From GCA-020352575 sp964600365 (GTDB lineage: Bacteria; Actinomycetota; Acidimicrobiia; Spongiisociales; JAENVV01): a stretch of 53,998 nucleotides of DNA. A program made the position numbers and the translations under genes. This document shows, in pieces, positions 7,789 through 15,726 of the stretch (within the stretch, counting starts at the first letter, position 1; every line of letters starts with the position of its first letter). The stretch spans positions 1 to 53,998 of the forward strand of contig CAZRJG010000010.1 in the NCBI GenBank assembly GCA_964600365.1, written 5' to 3'. A model generated the notes under the pieces. The model had not been told where the DNA came from. It worked only from the letters and a program-made list of their open reading frames with translations, and did no database searches.

Positions 7789-8867
7789 GTGACGTCGCGG
7801 CCGTTCGGGAAGACGGAGATCCACAGCTTGCCGGCGGGGACGAAGAGCGGCTCGCCGTCGGCCTTGGTGAGCGTGAAGGGGTCGAGCGCGTCGTCGCGCT
7901 CCCACGTGCCCTCCGCGAGGCCTCCGTTGTGCACGACGATCGCCCGGCCGGAACCGACCGTGTCCATCGAAGGCACGCACGATCCCTCCTGCCCGCCCGA
8001 GGGGCAGGCTGAGTACTGATCGGCGAACAGGATGACCAACACCTCGGCCTTCACCGTGGTCTCGGCCGCTCCCTGGGACGCCACTTCGCGGTGCGGGCTC
8101 GTGCCGTTGTACCGCAGGTAGCCGGACCCGTCGAAGTGCCAGGTCACGTCCTCCATGTCATCGGACCAGTCGAGGGTCACCGCGGTCGCCGTCTCGGTGC
8201 CCTGGTGCTGGCCAAAGGTGAAGAGCGGCTCGGGCGGTGTGTCGTCGTAGCCGCGACGGTCGGCGAGGTCGCGGTGGAGCGTCGTGTCCACGTAGAGGTT
8301 GTGCGGTGCGGAACGTTCGGGGATCCGGAAGCTCGCCGGCGGTTCCTCCCCGATGAGGGAGATGTCGTACGAGCGGATCCGGGCCTGCACCCACGACTGG
8401 GCGCCTGAGATGACGAATGTCGCGCCGAGGGGCCCGACGAGGGTGGGGTCCGTGGGGCGTCCGGAGCGATTGGGGCCGAGGTAGGTCGAGTCCGACTGGA
8501 GGAAGAGGGCGATGAAGCGCGTGAGACCGCCCTCGACGAGGAGCTCATAGACGGCGTCAGCGTCGGCGAGCCCCGACTGGGGACGTGCGTCCCAGTGGTT
8601 GTCCACCTTCACCGCGACCACCCGGCGATCGATGAGGCTGGGGTCGGTGATCTCCAGCCCGTTGAGCGGTGAGGTCGATCCGGCGACCGTCGTCGTAGTC
8701 GTGAGGGGAGGCGTGGAGACAGGGGCCACGGTCGTGGTGGTCGTGCTCGTAGCGGGGGCTTCGGTCGCTGTAGGCGCGTCCGTTGCGGTCGTGGTGGAGG
8801 TGGCGTCACCACCGCAGGATGCGAGTGCGAGGGCGAACGCGAGGAGGACGAGGAGGGGGCGTCGCAT
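7782..8867 (-). CDS. DUF3048 domain lipoprotein (YerB-like)
   Basis: A 361-aa secreted lipoprotein. It starts MRRPLLVLLAFALALASCGG, a clear signal peptide with lipobox LASC. A Thr/Ser/Ala/Pro linker (about 20-65) follows, then the DUF3048 domain with VVAVKVDNHWDARPQSGLADADAV, a segment around GPNRSGRPTDP and a C-terminal half ending in VPAGKLWISVFP. The biochemical role of the family is unknown; related proteins are cell-envelope lipoproteins. TATCCT (8881-8876) lies 8 nt before the ATG, suggesting a leaderless mRNA. The amidase gene overlaps its stop. Its linker resembles that of the substrate-binding lipoprotein at the left of the window. Confidence 0.88.
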   Translation of the reverse strand: MRRPLLVLLAFALALASCGGDATSTTTATDAPTATEAPATSTTTTTVAPVSTPPLTTTTTVAGSTSPLNGLEITDPSLIDRRVVAVKVDNHWDARPQSGLADADAVYELLVEGGLTRFIALFLQSDSTYLGPNRSGRPTDPTLVGPLGATFVISGAQSWVQARIRSYDISLIGEEPPASFRIPERSAPHNLYVDTTLHRDLADRRGYDDTPPEPLFTFGQHQGTETATAVTLDWSDDMEDVTWHFDGSGYLRYNGTSPHREVASQGAAETTVKAEVLVILFADQYSACPSGGQEGSCVPSMDTVGSGRAIVVHNGGLAEGTWERDDALDPFTLTKADGEPLFVPAGKLWISVFPNGRDVTW

Positions 8868-8903
8868 GAAGGTGGAGGATAGGGGCCGGTTGGCTATCGG
8901 ACG

Positions 8904-8936
8904 CGGAGCGCCCCGGCACGGGTCCGGGGCGCTCCG
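8904..8936 (-). terminator. Terminator-like hairpin after sodN
   Basis: Perfect 13-nt arms at 8904-8916 and 8924-8936 flank a 7-nt loop, 17 nt beyond the sodN stop. There is no U-tract. The DUF3048 promoter follows immediately, so the hairpin would insulate the two units. Confidence 0.65.
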
Positions 8937-8952
8937 ATGATCGGGGGTGGTG

Positions 8953-9366
8953 TCAGGCGGGCGGGTAGACGCCGACGTTCTTGGATTCGGCGGTCTGCCA
9001 GAAGATGTCGCTGATCTCACCGATGAGGGAGACGAGCTCCTCGGAGACGGCGGGATCCATCGACTTCTTGGCCTCACCGGCCTGCTTGATGGCCCTCCAG
9101 TGCAGGTCGTGCAGCTGTGGGAATGCCTCGACGTGGTGGGGCTTGAAGAAATCGGTCCACAACACCGCGAGGTGGTGCTTCACGAGTTCGGCCCGCTCCT
9201 CCTTGATGGAGATGGCCCGGGCACGGAACACCTCATCGTCGGAGGCGTGGTACTTGTTCGCGCACTGCAGCACGGACTTGGCCTCGATCATCGCCTGGGC
9301 GGGGTCGTACACGCCGCAGAAGAGATCACAGTGGGCGTGGGCCTCGGTGGGTCGGAAGAAACGCAT
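8953..9366 (-). CDS. sodN: Nickel superoxide dismutase precursor
   Basis: A 137-aa NiSOD precursor; the mature enzyme dismutates superoxide. An 11-residue leader, MRFFRPTEAHA, precedes the nickel hook HCDLFCGVYDPAQA. Cleavage before His12 would expose the axial His1 and ligand Cys2 and Cys6 of the mature protein. The four-helix body follows, with SIKEERAELVKHH and LWTDFFKPHH. The canonical hook is HCxxPCGxY; position 5 is Phe (codon TTC) here instead of Pro, an unusual substitution beside the nickel site. The start has AAGGAG 5 nt upstream. The divergent neighbour encodes the expected maturation protease, and the two -10 elements overlap. Confidence 0.95.
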   Translation of the reverse strand: MRFFRPTEAHAHCDLFCGVYDPAQAMIEAKSVLQCANKYHASDDEVFRARAISIKEERAELVKHHLAVLWTDFFKPHHVEAFPQLHDLHWRAIKQAGEAKKSMDPAVSEELVSLIGEISDIFWQTAESKNVGVYPPA

Positions 9367-9397
9367 TGCTGCTCCTTCATGGTGGTCGGACGCCCTG

Positions 9398-9407
9398 AAG
9401 ATACACT
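9398..9407. promoter_or_regulatory. Overlapping divergent -10 elements of sodN and sodX
   Basis: TACACT (9402-9407, plus strand) lies 6 nt before the sodX GTG. TATCTT (9403-9398, minus strand) would drive sodN with a roughly 25-nt leader carrying a Shine-Dalgarno sequence. They overlap by 2 bp, so polymerase occupancy for enzyme and protease would be mutually exclusive or co-controlled. Confidence 0.5.
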
Positions 9408-9413
9408 CGCTTC

Positions 9414-9824
9414 GTGAGGAACCCATGGGGTGTGTACCGGGTGGTGGGTCGGTCGATGGTCCCCACCCTCGCCCCGGGCGACCTCCTGCTCGCATTTCAC
9501 AACCGACGTCCCGCCCCCGGGGACGTGGTCGTGTGCGATGCACCCGGCGGCCTCGTCATCGTGAAGCGCGCGGTGGCGGGGCCCGGCGCCATGGTGGAGT
9601 TGCATGGCGGGGTGCTCGAGGTCGATGGCGTCGTCGTGCCCCGTGTGCTCGACATCCCGGGCGAGGGATCGTGGAAGGTGCTGGACGGTCACTGGTTCGT
9701 GCTGTCCGATGCGCCCGAGCGCACATGGGCGGACAGTCGCACGTTTGGTCCGCTCCCAATCGGATCGATCCGTGGGACGGTCGTGGCGAGGGTGTGGCCC
9801 CGGCCGCGGCGTACCCGCGGTTGA
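9414..9824 (+). CDS. sodX: Nickel-type superoxide dismutase maturation protease (S26 signal peptidase family)
   Basis: A 136-aa S26-family peptidase that would remove the NiSOD leader to expose the nickel-binding His1. The catalytic Ser is in VGRSMVPTLAPGDLLL (Ser14) and the general-base Lys in GGLVIVKRAV (about residue 50). A late SDAPERTWADSRTFGPLP segment matches the family's conserved S-D-x-R/G-x-F box. No obvious membrane anchor is present, consistent with this short clade. Start is GTG at 9414, placed by homology and by TACACT 6 nt upstream; there is no Shine-Dalgarno site. Divergent pairing with sodN is the standard arrangement. Confidence 0.9.
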   Translation: MRNPWGVYRVVGRSMVPTLAPGDLLLAFHNRRPAPGDVVVCDAPGGLVIVKRAVAGPGAMVELHGGVLEVDGVVVPRVLDIPGEGSWKVLDGHWFVLSDAPERTWADSRTFGPLPIGSIRGTVVARVWPRPRRTRG

Positions 9825-9899
9825 CCGTCCCCCTCCACCCTTCCCCGCAGTCTCCCGTGGCTCTATGCTCGCCGTAGTCCACCCGGGAAGGAGCGGACG

Positions 9900-12800
9900 A
9901 TGGAGTGCCGGAACTGCGGGCAGTTGAATGGCTCGGACGCAAGGTTCTGCTCGAACTGCGGCAGTGCCCTCGTCGTGGCGTGTCCATCCTGCGGGACGGA
10001 GGCCTCAGCAGCCGCAGCCTTCTGCTCCTCGTGTGGCTCCGAACTCAGCGCTGCCCCATCTGGCCTCAGTCGCTACATCCCGGACGAGCTCATGCAGAAG
10101 CTCGACGCCGCCCGAAAGGGGCGGTCGATGGTGGGTGAGCGGCGGACCGTCACCATGCTGTTCGCGGACCTGAAGGGGTCGACAGCGGCCGCCGAGACGA
10201 TGGACCCCGAGGAGTGGGCCGACATCGTCAACGGCGTGTTCACGCACCTCATCAAGCCGGTGTACCGATACGAGGGCACTCTCGCCCGCCTGATGGGGGA
10301 CGCCGTCTTGGCATTCTTCGGGGCGCCGATCGCCCACGAGGACGATCCCGAGCGTGCCATCCTTGCCGGGCTGGCGATGCTGCGCGACGCGCGTCCCTAC
10401 GCCCGAGAGATCCAGCGCCAACACGGAATCGACCTTGACCTCCGGGTTGGTGTCCACACCGGACTCGTCGTCGTGGGAGAAGTCGGGTCAGACCTCCGTG
10501 TCGAGTACACCGCTCTCGGCGATGCTGTGAACCTCGCCGCCCGGATGGAGCAGACCGCTGCACCCGGCACCCTGCAGATCACAGGAGAGACGAAGCAACT
10601 CGTGGAAGGCCTCTTCGAGTTCGAGTCACTCGGCGGTATCGAGGTGAAGGGCAAGGCCGTGCCGGTGGCGTCCTTTCGCGTGACCGGCGTGCGGGAGCGC
10701 CCGGTGACCACCAGGGGCCTCGGAGCGGACTCTCCCTTCGTCGGTCGGTCCAGCGAGATCGCGTCGCTCCGCGAGGTGGTGCAGATCGTGCGGGCAGGAG
10801 GTGGAGCGATTGCCTCGGTCGTTGGCGAGGCGGGGGCGGGCAAGACGCGGCTCGTTGCGACGGTCGAGAAGGAGCTCGAAGCAGCATCCTGCACCACGGC
10901 ATGGGTCGGCGAGCCGGCTCTCGAGTCCCTTCGGTGGGGCCGCGCCCGCTGTCTGTCCTTCGACACCGCGGTGCCCTACGCACCTTTCGTCGACTTCTTC
11001 ACGCGAGTATTCGGAACCGGCCCGGACGATCCGCCGGAGATCGCCCGGGCGCGGATCGAGGCGGCAGTCGAGTCGCTCCCGGACTGCGATCCCGAGACGA
11101 CTGTGCCGTACCTCTGTGCGCTCCTTGGGGTGGACCCGGGACCACGCGCGGAGGGGGTCATTGCTGCGATGGAGGCACCAGAACTCCAACGACGCACGTT
11201 CGCCGCCGTGCGCGGGTGGTTTGAGGCCTGCCTCGCGGGAAGTCCGGGGATGCTCGTCCTCGAGGACCTCCACTGGGCCGACAAGGTCTCCCTCTCGCTC
11301 GTGGAGGAACTTCTGGATCTGACCGAACGTGCCCCTCTGGGGATCATCCTGCTCATGCGCCCCTATAAGGACGATGGCTCGTGGGGGATCCACGAGACCG
11401 CCGTCCGCGCCCATGAGCATCGCTACCGCGCGATACGGCTCGATCCGCTCGATCCCGCGGCACAGCGAGAGCTCGTGACGGCGTTGCTCACCGATGTCGA
11501 CCCCGAGGGCGATTTGGTGGAGGCGATCGTCGAGCGATCGGGTGGGAACCCGTTCTTCCTCGAGGAGTTGGTGCGACTTCGCCTCGAGGGGAATGGCGCC
11601 GACGCCCCCGGCGGCCTCCCAGAGACGGTGACTGCTCTGCTCACAGCCCGGCTCGATCGCTTGGGTCCGGATGCGCGCCTTGTGGCCCAGTACGCCTCGG
11701 TGCTCGGACGGGAGTTCCGGGTAGCTGAGCTCAGGCCCCTCGTGGGCGATGGGGTCGATGTCGAGGGAGCCGTCCGCAACCTGCTCGTCCGGGGGATCCT
11801 CGAGGAGCGCGCCCGGATTCCCGAGTTGGAGCTCGCGTTCCGGCATGCGCTCACGAAGGAAGCTGCGTATGGGTCGATGTTGCTGAAGACGAGGAGACGA
11901 CTCCACGGCGAGGTGGCAGAGCGCCTCATCGAGGGAGAGGGGGAGACCGCTGCCATCGCCCAACACCTCGTTGCGGCAAACCAGGGTCCTCGGGCCGTCC
12001 CGTACCTCGTTGCCGCAGGCGACCTGGCGTCCCGAGCCATGGCCCTCTCGGACGCCATCGCGCTTTACCGACAAGCGGGGGAATGGCTCACCGATCCTCC
12101 CGACACCGGCCTTGCGCTCAGGATTCACGAGGGGTTGGGGGCTGCCTACGGACTCATACCGAACCTCACGGAGGTGTCAGCCACCTACCAGCGCCTTCTC
12201 GAGGTGGGCAGGTCGGCCGGCGAGGCTTCCCTGCAGGTCACCGCGCTCAATCGGCTCGGCTTCGCCGAAGCGACGCTCGGTGGCAACTACGCCGACGCGA
12301 CGTCGTACCTCGACCAGGCGAAGGAGCTCGCTGAGCGCGTGAGCGACCACATGGGACTCGCTGAGTACCACATGGCTGCGTGCATGATCGCCACGGCCCG
12401 GGGTGACATGGAGACCGCGGCGGCCCACGACGCCCAGACTGCGCGCCTCGGCGAGACTCTGGGGGCGGGCCAACTCCTTGCCGGTGGCCTCATCCAGCGT
12501 GTCATGTCGCTCGCGGCAGCGGTGCGCTTCGATGAGGCTGCCGAGGCGCTCGAGCACGCCAAGCGCGCGACGGAGGGAGTCGAGGACCCAGCCGCGCTCA
12601 TTGGGATCTCCATGGCGGAGCACTTCGTGCGCGTGGGGCAAGGCCGTATCCGGGAGGCCTACGCCCTCGTGCGGGACACCGCCGACCTGGCCCTGCGGGT
12701 GGGCTCCTCGCAGGCGGCCTACGCTCATGCGCAGGCGGGAACGCTTGCGGGCTTGCTCGGCGACTACGAGACCTCGATCGCCTACCTCGCCCAGGCGCTC

Positions 12801-13505
12801 CGCCTCGGTGAGGAGTCCCATCAGAGCTACCACGCCGCACGGGCCGCTGCAGGCCTCGTCGGGAAGTACGTCCAGATGGGGAGAGATGACGAGTTCACGG
12901 AGGGACTCCGAGCGAAGGCGCTCGTCCTCCTCGAGGCCCCCATGGGTTCGATGACTGCATCCTCGGTCTACGGCGACCTGGGGTGGGCGGCAATCGAGCG
13001 CGGCCGCGACCGTGACGCGATTGCGCTGTTCGAGACAGCCCTCGCTGGCTCATCCTCGACGCGCCACGTCGAGGAGCCTTCCCTCCGGCTTGGGCTCGCG
13101 CTCGCCCGATGGCACGTGGGGGATCGCGATGTGGCCGTTGTGGAGGTGGAGACGACCAGGCGGTTCCTCGACGATCGGGGCCTTGGCATGTACGAACCCG
13201 TGTATGCCCTCGTTGCCGCCGCGATCGTCGGCCCCGATGATCCCGAGGCGGCACTGGACGCCCTCACCGAGGCTGGGGAGGAGTGCGAGGCCATGGGCAT
13301 GCGCTGGCTCTCATGGCGGATCCAAGGCGCCCGGGCGCTGATGCTGGCCGGGGCCGGGCGACTGGATGCCGCAGACGAGGCTCGGGGTCGAGCCCGAAGC
13401 GTCATCGACGCGATTGCAGCGGATATCGCCGATGAGGGGCTCCGGCAGCAGTTCTCCCAGCATGCGCTCGGTCGACTCGCTGCGATTGTCAGCCCTGCCC
13501 ACTGA
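9900..13505 (+). CDS. Zinc-ribbon, class III nucleotidyl cyclase, AAA ATPase, TPR multidomain regulator
   Basis: A 1201-aa cytoplasmic signalling protein. Two CxxC-type zinc ribbons come first (CRNCGQ, CSNCGSAL, CPSCGTEA, CSSCGSEL; residues 3-50). A class III adenylate/guanylate cyclase domain follows (about 75-260), with metal-binding Asp in MLFADLKGST, GDAVLAFFGAP, and the transition-state Asn/Arg in ALGDAVNLAARM. Next is a STAND-like ATPase with Walker A GEAGAGKT (about 308) and Walker B-like GMLVLEDLHWAD, then a long C-terminal alpha-helical TPR-type region (about 700-1180). This is a common actinobacterial arrangement in which the ATPase/TPR part senses a ligand and the cyclase makes a second messenger. 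No DNA-binding domain is seen. It is preceded by GGAAGGAG and lies 75 nt downstream of sodX; a functional link is not shown. Confidence 0.92.
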   Translation: MECRNCGQLNGSDARFCSNCGSALVVACPSCGTEASAAAAFCSSCGSELSAAPSGLSRYIPDELMQKLDAARKGRSMVGERRTVTMLFADLKGSTAAAETMDPEEWADIVNGVFTHLIKPVYRYEGTLARLMGDAVLAFFGAPIAHEDDPERAILAGLAMLRDARPYAREIQRQHGIDLDLRVGVHTGLVVVGEVGSDLRVEYTALGDAVNLAARMEQTAAPGTLQITGETKQLVEGLFEFESLGGIEVKGKAVPVASFRVTGVRERPVTTRGLGADSPFVGRSSEIASLREVVQIVRAGGGAIASVVGEAGAGKTRLVATVEKELEAASCTTAWVGEPALESLRWGRARCLSFDTAVPYAPFVDFFTRVFGTGPDDPPEIARARIEAAVESLPDCDPETTVPYLCALLGVDPGPRAEGVIAAMEAPELQRRTFAAVRGWFEACLAGSPGMLVLEDLHWADKVSLSLVEELLDLTERAPLGIILLMRPYKDDGSWGIHETAVRAHEHRYRAIRLDPLDPAAQRELVTALLTDVDPEGDLVEAIVERSGGNPFFLEELVRLRLEGNGADAPGGLPETVTALLTARLDRLGPDARLVAQYASVLGREFRVAELRPLVGDGVDVEGAVRNLLVRGILEERARIPELELAFRHALTKEAAYGSMLLKTRRRLHGEVAERLIEGEGETAAIAQHLVAANQGPRAVPYLVAAGDLASRAMALSDAIALYRQAGEWLTDPPDTGLALRIHEGLGAAYGLIPNLTEVSATYQRLLEVGRSAGEASLQVTALNRLGFAEATLGGNYADATSYLDQAKELAERVSDHMGLAEYHMAACMIATARGDMETAAAHDAQTARLGETLGAGQLLAGGLIQRVMSLAAAVRFDEAAEALEHAKRATEGVEDPAALIGISMAEHFVRVGQGRIREAYALVRDTADLALRVGSSQAAYAHAQAGTLAGLLGDYETSIAYLAQALRLGEESHQSYHAARAAAGLVGKYVQMGRDDEFTEGLRAKALVLLEAPMGSMTASSVYGDLGWAAIERGRDRDAIALFETALAGSSSTRHVEEPSLRLGLALARWHVGDRDVAVVEVETTRRFLDDRGLGMYEPVYALVAAAIVGPDDPEAALDALTEAGEECEAMGMRWLSWRIQGARALMLAGAGRLDAADEARGRARSVIDAIAADIADEGLRQQFSQHALGRLAAIVSPAH

Positions 13506-13555
13506 GCGTCGGTCCCCCTCGGTCGGCAACGCCCCGGTTCGGGTCGCCTGCGTCC

Positions 13556-14698
13556 CTATGGGGCCCAGGCGACGAGCCTCCCCATCGCCTCGGTGACCTC
13601 GTCGGTCGACTCGGAGAACGAGATGCGGATGAAGCCCTCCCCCCTGAGCGGGTCGAAGTCGATGCCTGGCGTGACCGCAACCCCGAGCTCGTGGAGCCAT
13701 CGGTCGCAGAGCTCCGAGGCCGTTTGGCCGAGGTGGGTGATCTCGGCGTAGGCGTAGAACGCTCCGTCGGCGGGGGCGATGTTCGTGCAGCCCATCGCGG
13801 CGAGCCCATCCAGCACGATCGGTCGGTTGCGGGCGTACCGAACGACATTCGCCTCGAGTTCCTCATCGGCGTCGAGCGCACCGAGTGCCGCGACCTGGCC
13901 GATCGTCGGGGCGGAGATGAAGAGGTTTTGCTTGAGCCGCTCCATCGGCACCACGAGGTCATCGGGGGCGATCACCCAGCCGACCCGCCACCCGGCCATC
14001 GACCAGTACTTCGAGAACGACTGGAGCACGATGCCCGTGCGGTCGTGTTCCACGAGGCTCTGGATTGGTTCATCGGTGAAGGTGATGCCGTGGTAGATCT
14101 CGTCGGAGACCACGCGGATGCCCTCTTGCCTGCAGTGGGTGACGATGTCCGAGAGTTCGGCGGGCGTGAGGATCGTCCCCGTGGGATTGGCAGGTGATGC
14201 CACGAGGATCCCGTCGAGGGGCCCGTGGGCGGAGAGGAGGTCGGACGTGAGGTTGAAGCGGGTCGTGGCATCGACCGGGATCACCACCACCTCGATGCCG
14301 AACGCCTCGAGGACGTTCCGGTAGCACGGGTACCCCGGAGCGGAGACCGCGACCCGGTCCCCGACGTCGAAGGCGGAGAGGAACGCGAGACTGAAGCCAC
14401 CCGACGCGCCGACGGTGACGATCACCTGGTCGGGCGAGACCTCAACGCCGTGCCGGTGGGCGTAGCGGCGGGCGATCGCCTCCCTGAGCTCGGGGATCCC
14501 CTTTGCGGGTGTGTACCCCAGGCGCTCTGCGTCGAGGGCTCGATGGGCAGCGTCGAGGGCCCTCGCGGGTGCGGGCGTGGAGGGCTGTCCCACCTCGAGG
14601 TGGAGGACCTCGTCGCCGGCCTTCACCCGCTCCTCGGCGGCCCGCATCACCTCCATCACGTGGAACGGATCGATGCGGGAGCGGCGCGACGCAACCAT
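13556..14698 (-). CDS. Class I/II pyridoxal-phosphate aminotransferase
   Basis: A 380-aa fold-type I aminotransferase of the aspartate aminotransferase superfamily. Visible are VGQPSTPAPARAL near the N-terminus, the cofactor-contact SPANPTGTILTP, the Asp/Tyr of VSDEIYHGITF, the PLP-binding Lys in SFSKYWSMAGWRVGW and a C-terminal FIRISFSES containing the substrate-binding Arg. The amino donor cannot be fixed from sequence. The ATG at 14698 (MVASRRSRID) was chosen because a leaderless TAGGCT (14711-14706) sits 7 nt upstream; the longer frame is arginine-rich shadow. It follows the nifJ/dihydroorotate dehydrogenase-like pair but has its own promoter. Confidence 0.9.
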   Translation of the reverse strand: MVASRRSRIDPFHVMEVMRAAEERVKAGDEVLHLEVGQPSTPAPARALDAAHRALDAERLGYTPAKGIPELREAIARRYAHRHGVEVSPDQVIVTVGASGGFSLAFLSAFDVGDRVAVSAPGYPCYRNVLEAFGIEVVVIPVDATTRFNLTSDLLSAHGPLDGILVASPANPTGTILTPAELSDIVTHCRQEGIRVVSDEIYHGITFTDEPIQSLVEHDRTGIVLQSFSKYWSMAGWRVGWVIAPDDLVVPMERLKQNLFISAPTIGQVAALGALDADEELEANVVRYARNRPIVLDGLAAMGCTNIAPADGAFYAYAEITHLGQTASELCDRWLHELGVAVTPGIDFDPLRGEGFIRISFSESTDEVTEAMGRLVAWAP

Positions 14699-14730
14699 GG
14701 GCGCGAGCCTATCCCGACCGGAGGCGGGCC

Positions 14731-15726
14731 TCAGGACCAGCTGGCGAGCGTCTTGATGTAGTTCGCCCGCTCGTACGCGGCGGGGTCCGGGGAGTTCTGT
14801 TGCGAGAGGCTTCCACGGGCCTGGTTCACCGAGACGTACTCCCGCTCGGTGAGCCATCTCAGCATCCCGTCGAGGACGGTCCTGACGTGCCCCGGTCCGT
14901 TCCGGAGGAGGGCAGACGCCATCCCGATCGCGTCCGCCCCTGCGAGGAGGAGCTTGATGGCGTCCTCGGGGGTGTGGACACCCGTGGTGGCGCAGATCGA
15001 CCCCTCGACCCGACCGTGGAGGATCGCCGTCCATCGCAGGACCTGGCGCATCTCGGCGGAGTCGGAGAGCACGAGGTTCGGCTCCACCCGCAGCGACTCG
15101 AGATCGATGTCGGGTTGGTAGAAGCGGTTGAACAGCACGAGTCCGTTCGCCCCGGCCGAGAAGAGCCGGCGGGCCATCTCCGGGACGGAGGAGAAGGCGG
15201 GCCCGATCTTCACTGCGAGCGGGACCTCGATCTCCAGGCGGACCTCCTCGACCAGTCGCACGTAACGGTCCTCGAGATCGCGGGCCGTGGTGGTGGGGTC
15301 GGCCGCCACGAAGTAGATGTTCAGTTCGATGGCATCGGCGCCGGCATCCTGGAGTTGGTGTGCGTACCGCACCCAGCCGCCACGGGTGTAGCCGTTGAGG
15401 GATGGGATGATCGGCATGTCGACCTCCCGCTTCGCCTCGCTCACCCGTCGCACGTAGTCGTCGGGGCCGGTGTTGTAGTCGTCCATCTCGGGGAAGTAAC
15501 CCTCGGCTGCTTCGGCGAAGATGCCCGAGCCCAGTTCGAGGCCGTAGTGCACGGCCATCGTGTCGTGCTCGATCTGCTCCTCGAACAGCGAGGGGAGCAC
15601 TGCGGCCCCGGCGCCGGCCTCGGCGAGTGCCTTCAGGCCACCGATCGTGCTCGTCACCGGCGAGGCCGTGGCGATCACCGGGCTCGAGAGCTCGAGCCCG
15701 AGGTACGTGGTGGTCGTGTCGATCAT
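14731..15726 (-). CDS. Dihydroorotate dehydrogenase-like FMN protein, partner of nifJ
   Basis: A 331-aa TIM-barrel flavoprotein similar to class 1 dihydroorotate dehydrogenase (GLELSSPVIATASP, SLNGYTRGGW, DAIELNIYF, VPLAVKIGPAF, TTGVHTPEDAIKLLLAGADAIGMASALLR). Genes of this kind recur immediately downstream of nifJ in many bacteria and are annotated DHOD-like without a proven pyrimidine role. A true pyrD function is therefore uncertain. Its ATG overlaps the nifJ stop by 4 nt, so translation is probably coupled. It may pass electrons between a flavin substrate and the PFOR/ferredoxin pool (inference). Confidence 0.85.
   Translation of the reverse strand: MIDTTTTYLGLELSSPVIATASPVTSTIGGLKALAEAGAGAAVLPSLFEEQIEHDTMAVHYGLELGSGIFAEAAEGYFPEMDDYNTGPDDYVRRVSEAKREVDMPIIPSLNGYTRGGWVRYAHQLQDAGADAIELNIYFVAADPTTTARDLEDRYVRLVEEVRLEIEVPLAVKIGPAFSSVPEMARRLFSAGANGLVLFNRFYQPDIDLESLRVEPNLVLSDSAEMRQVLRWTAILHGRVEGSICATTGVHTPEDAIKLLLAGADAIGMASALLRNGPGHVRTVLDGMLRWLTEREYVSVNQARGSLSQQNSPDPAAYERANYIKTLASWS

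Noticed and set aside
10626..12128. 500-aa minus-strand frame opposite the cyclase gene
   Set aside because: No motifs; composition of a complementary-strand shadow.
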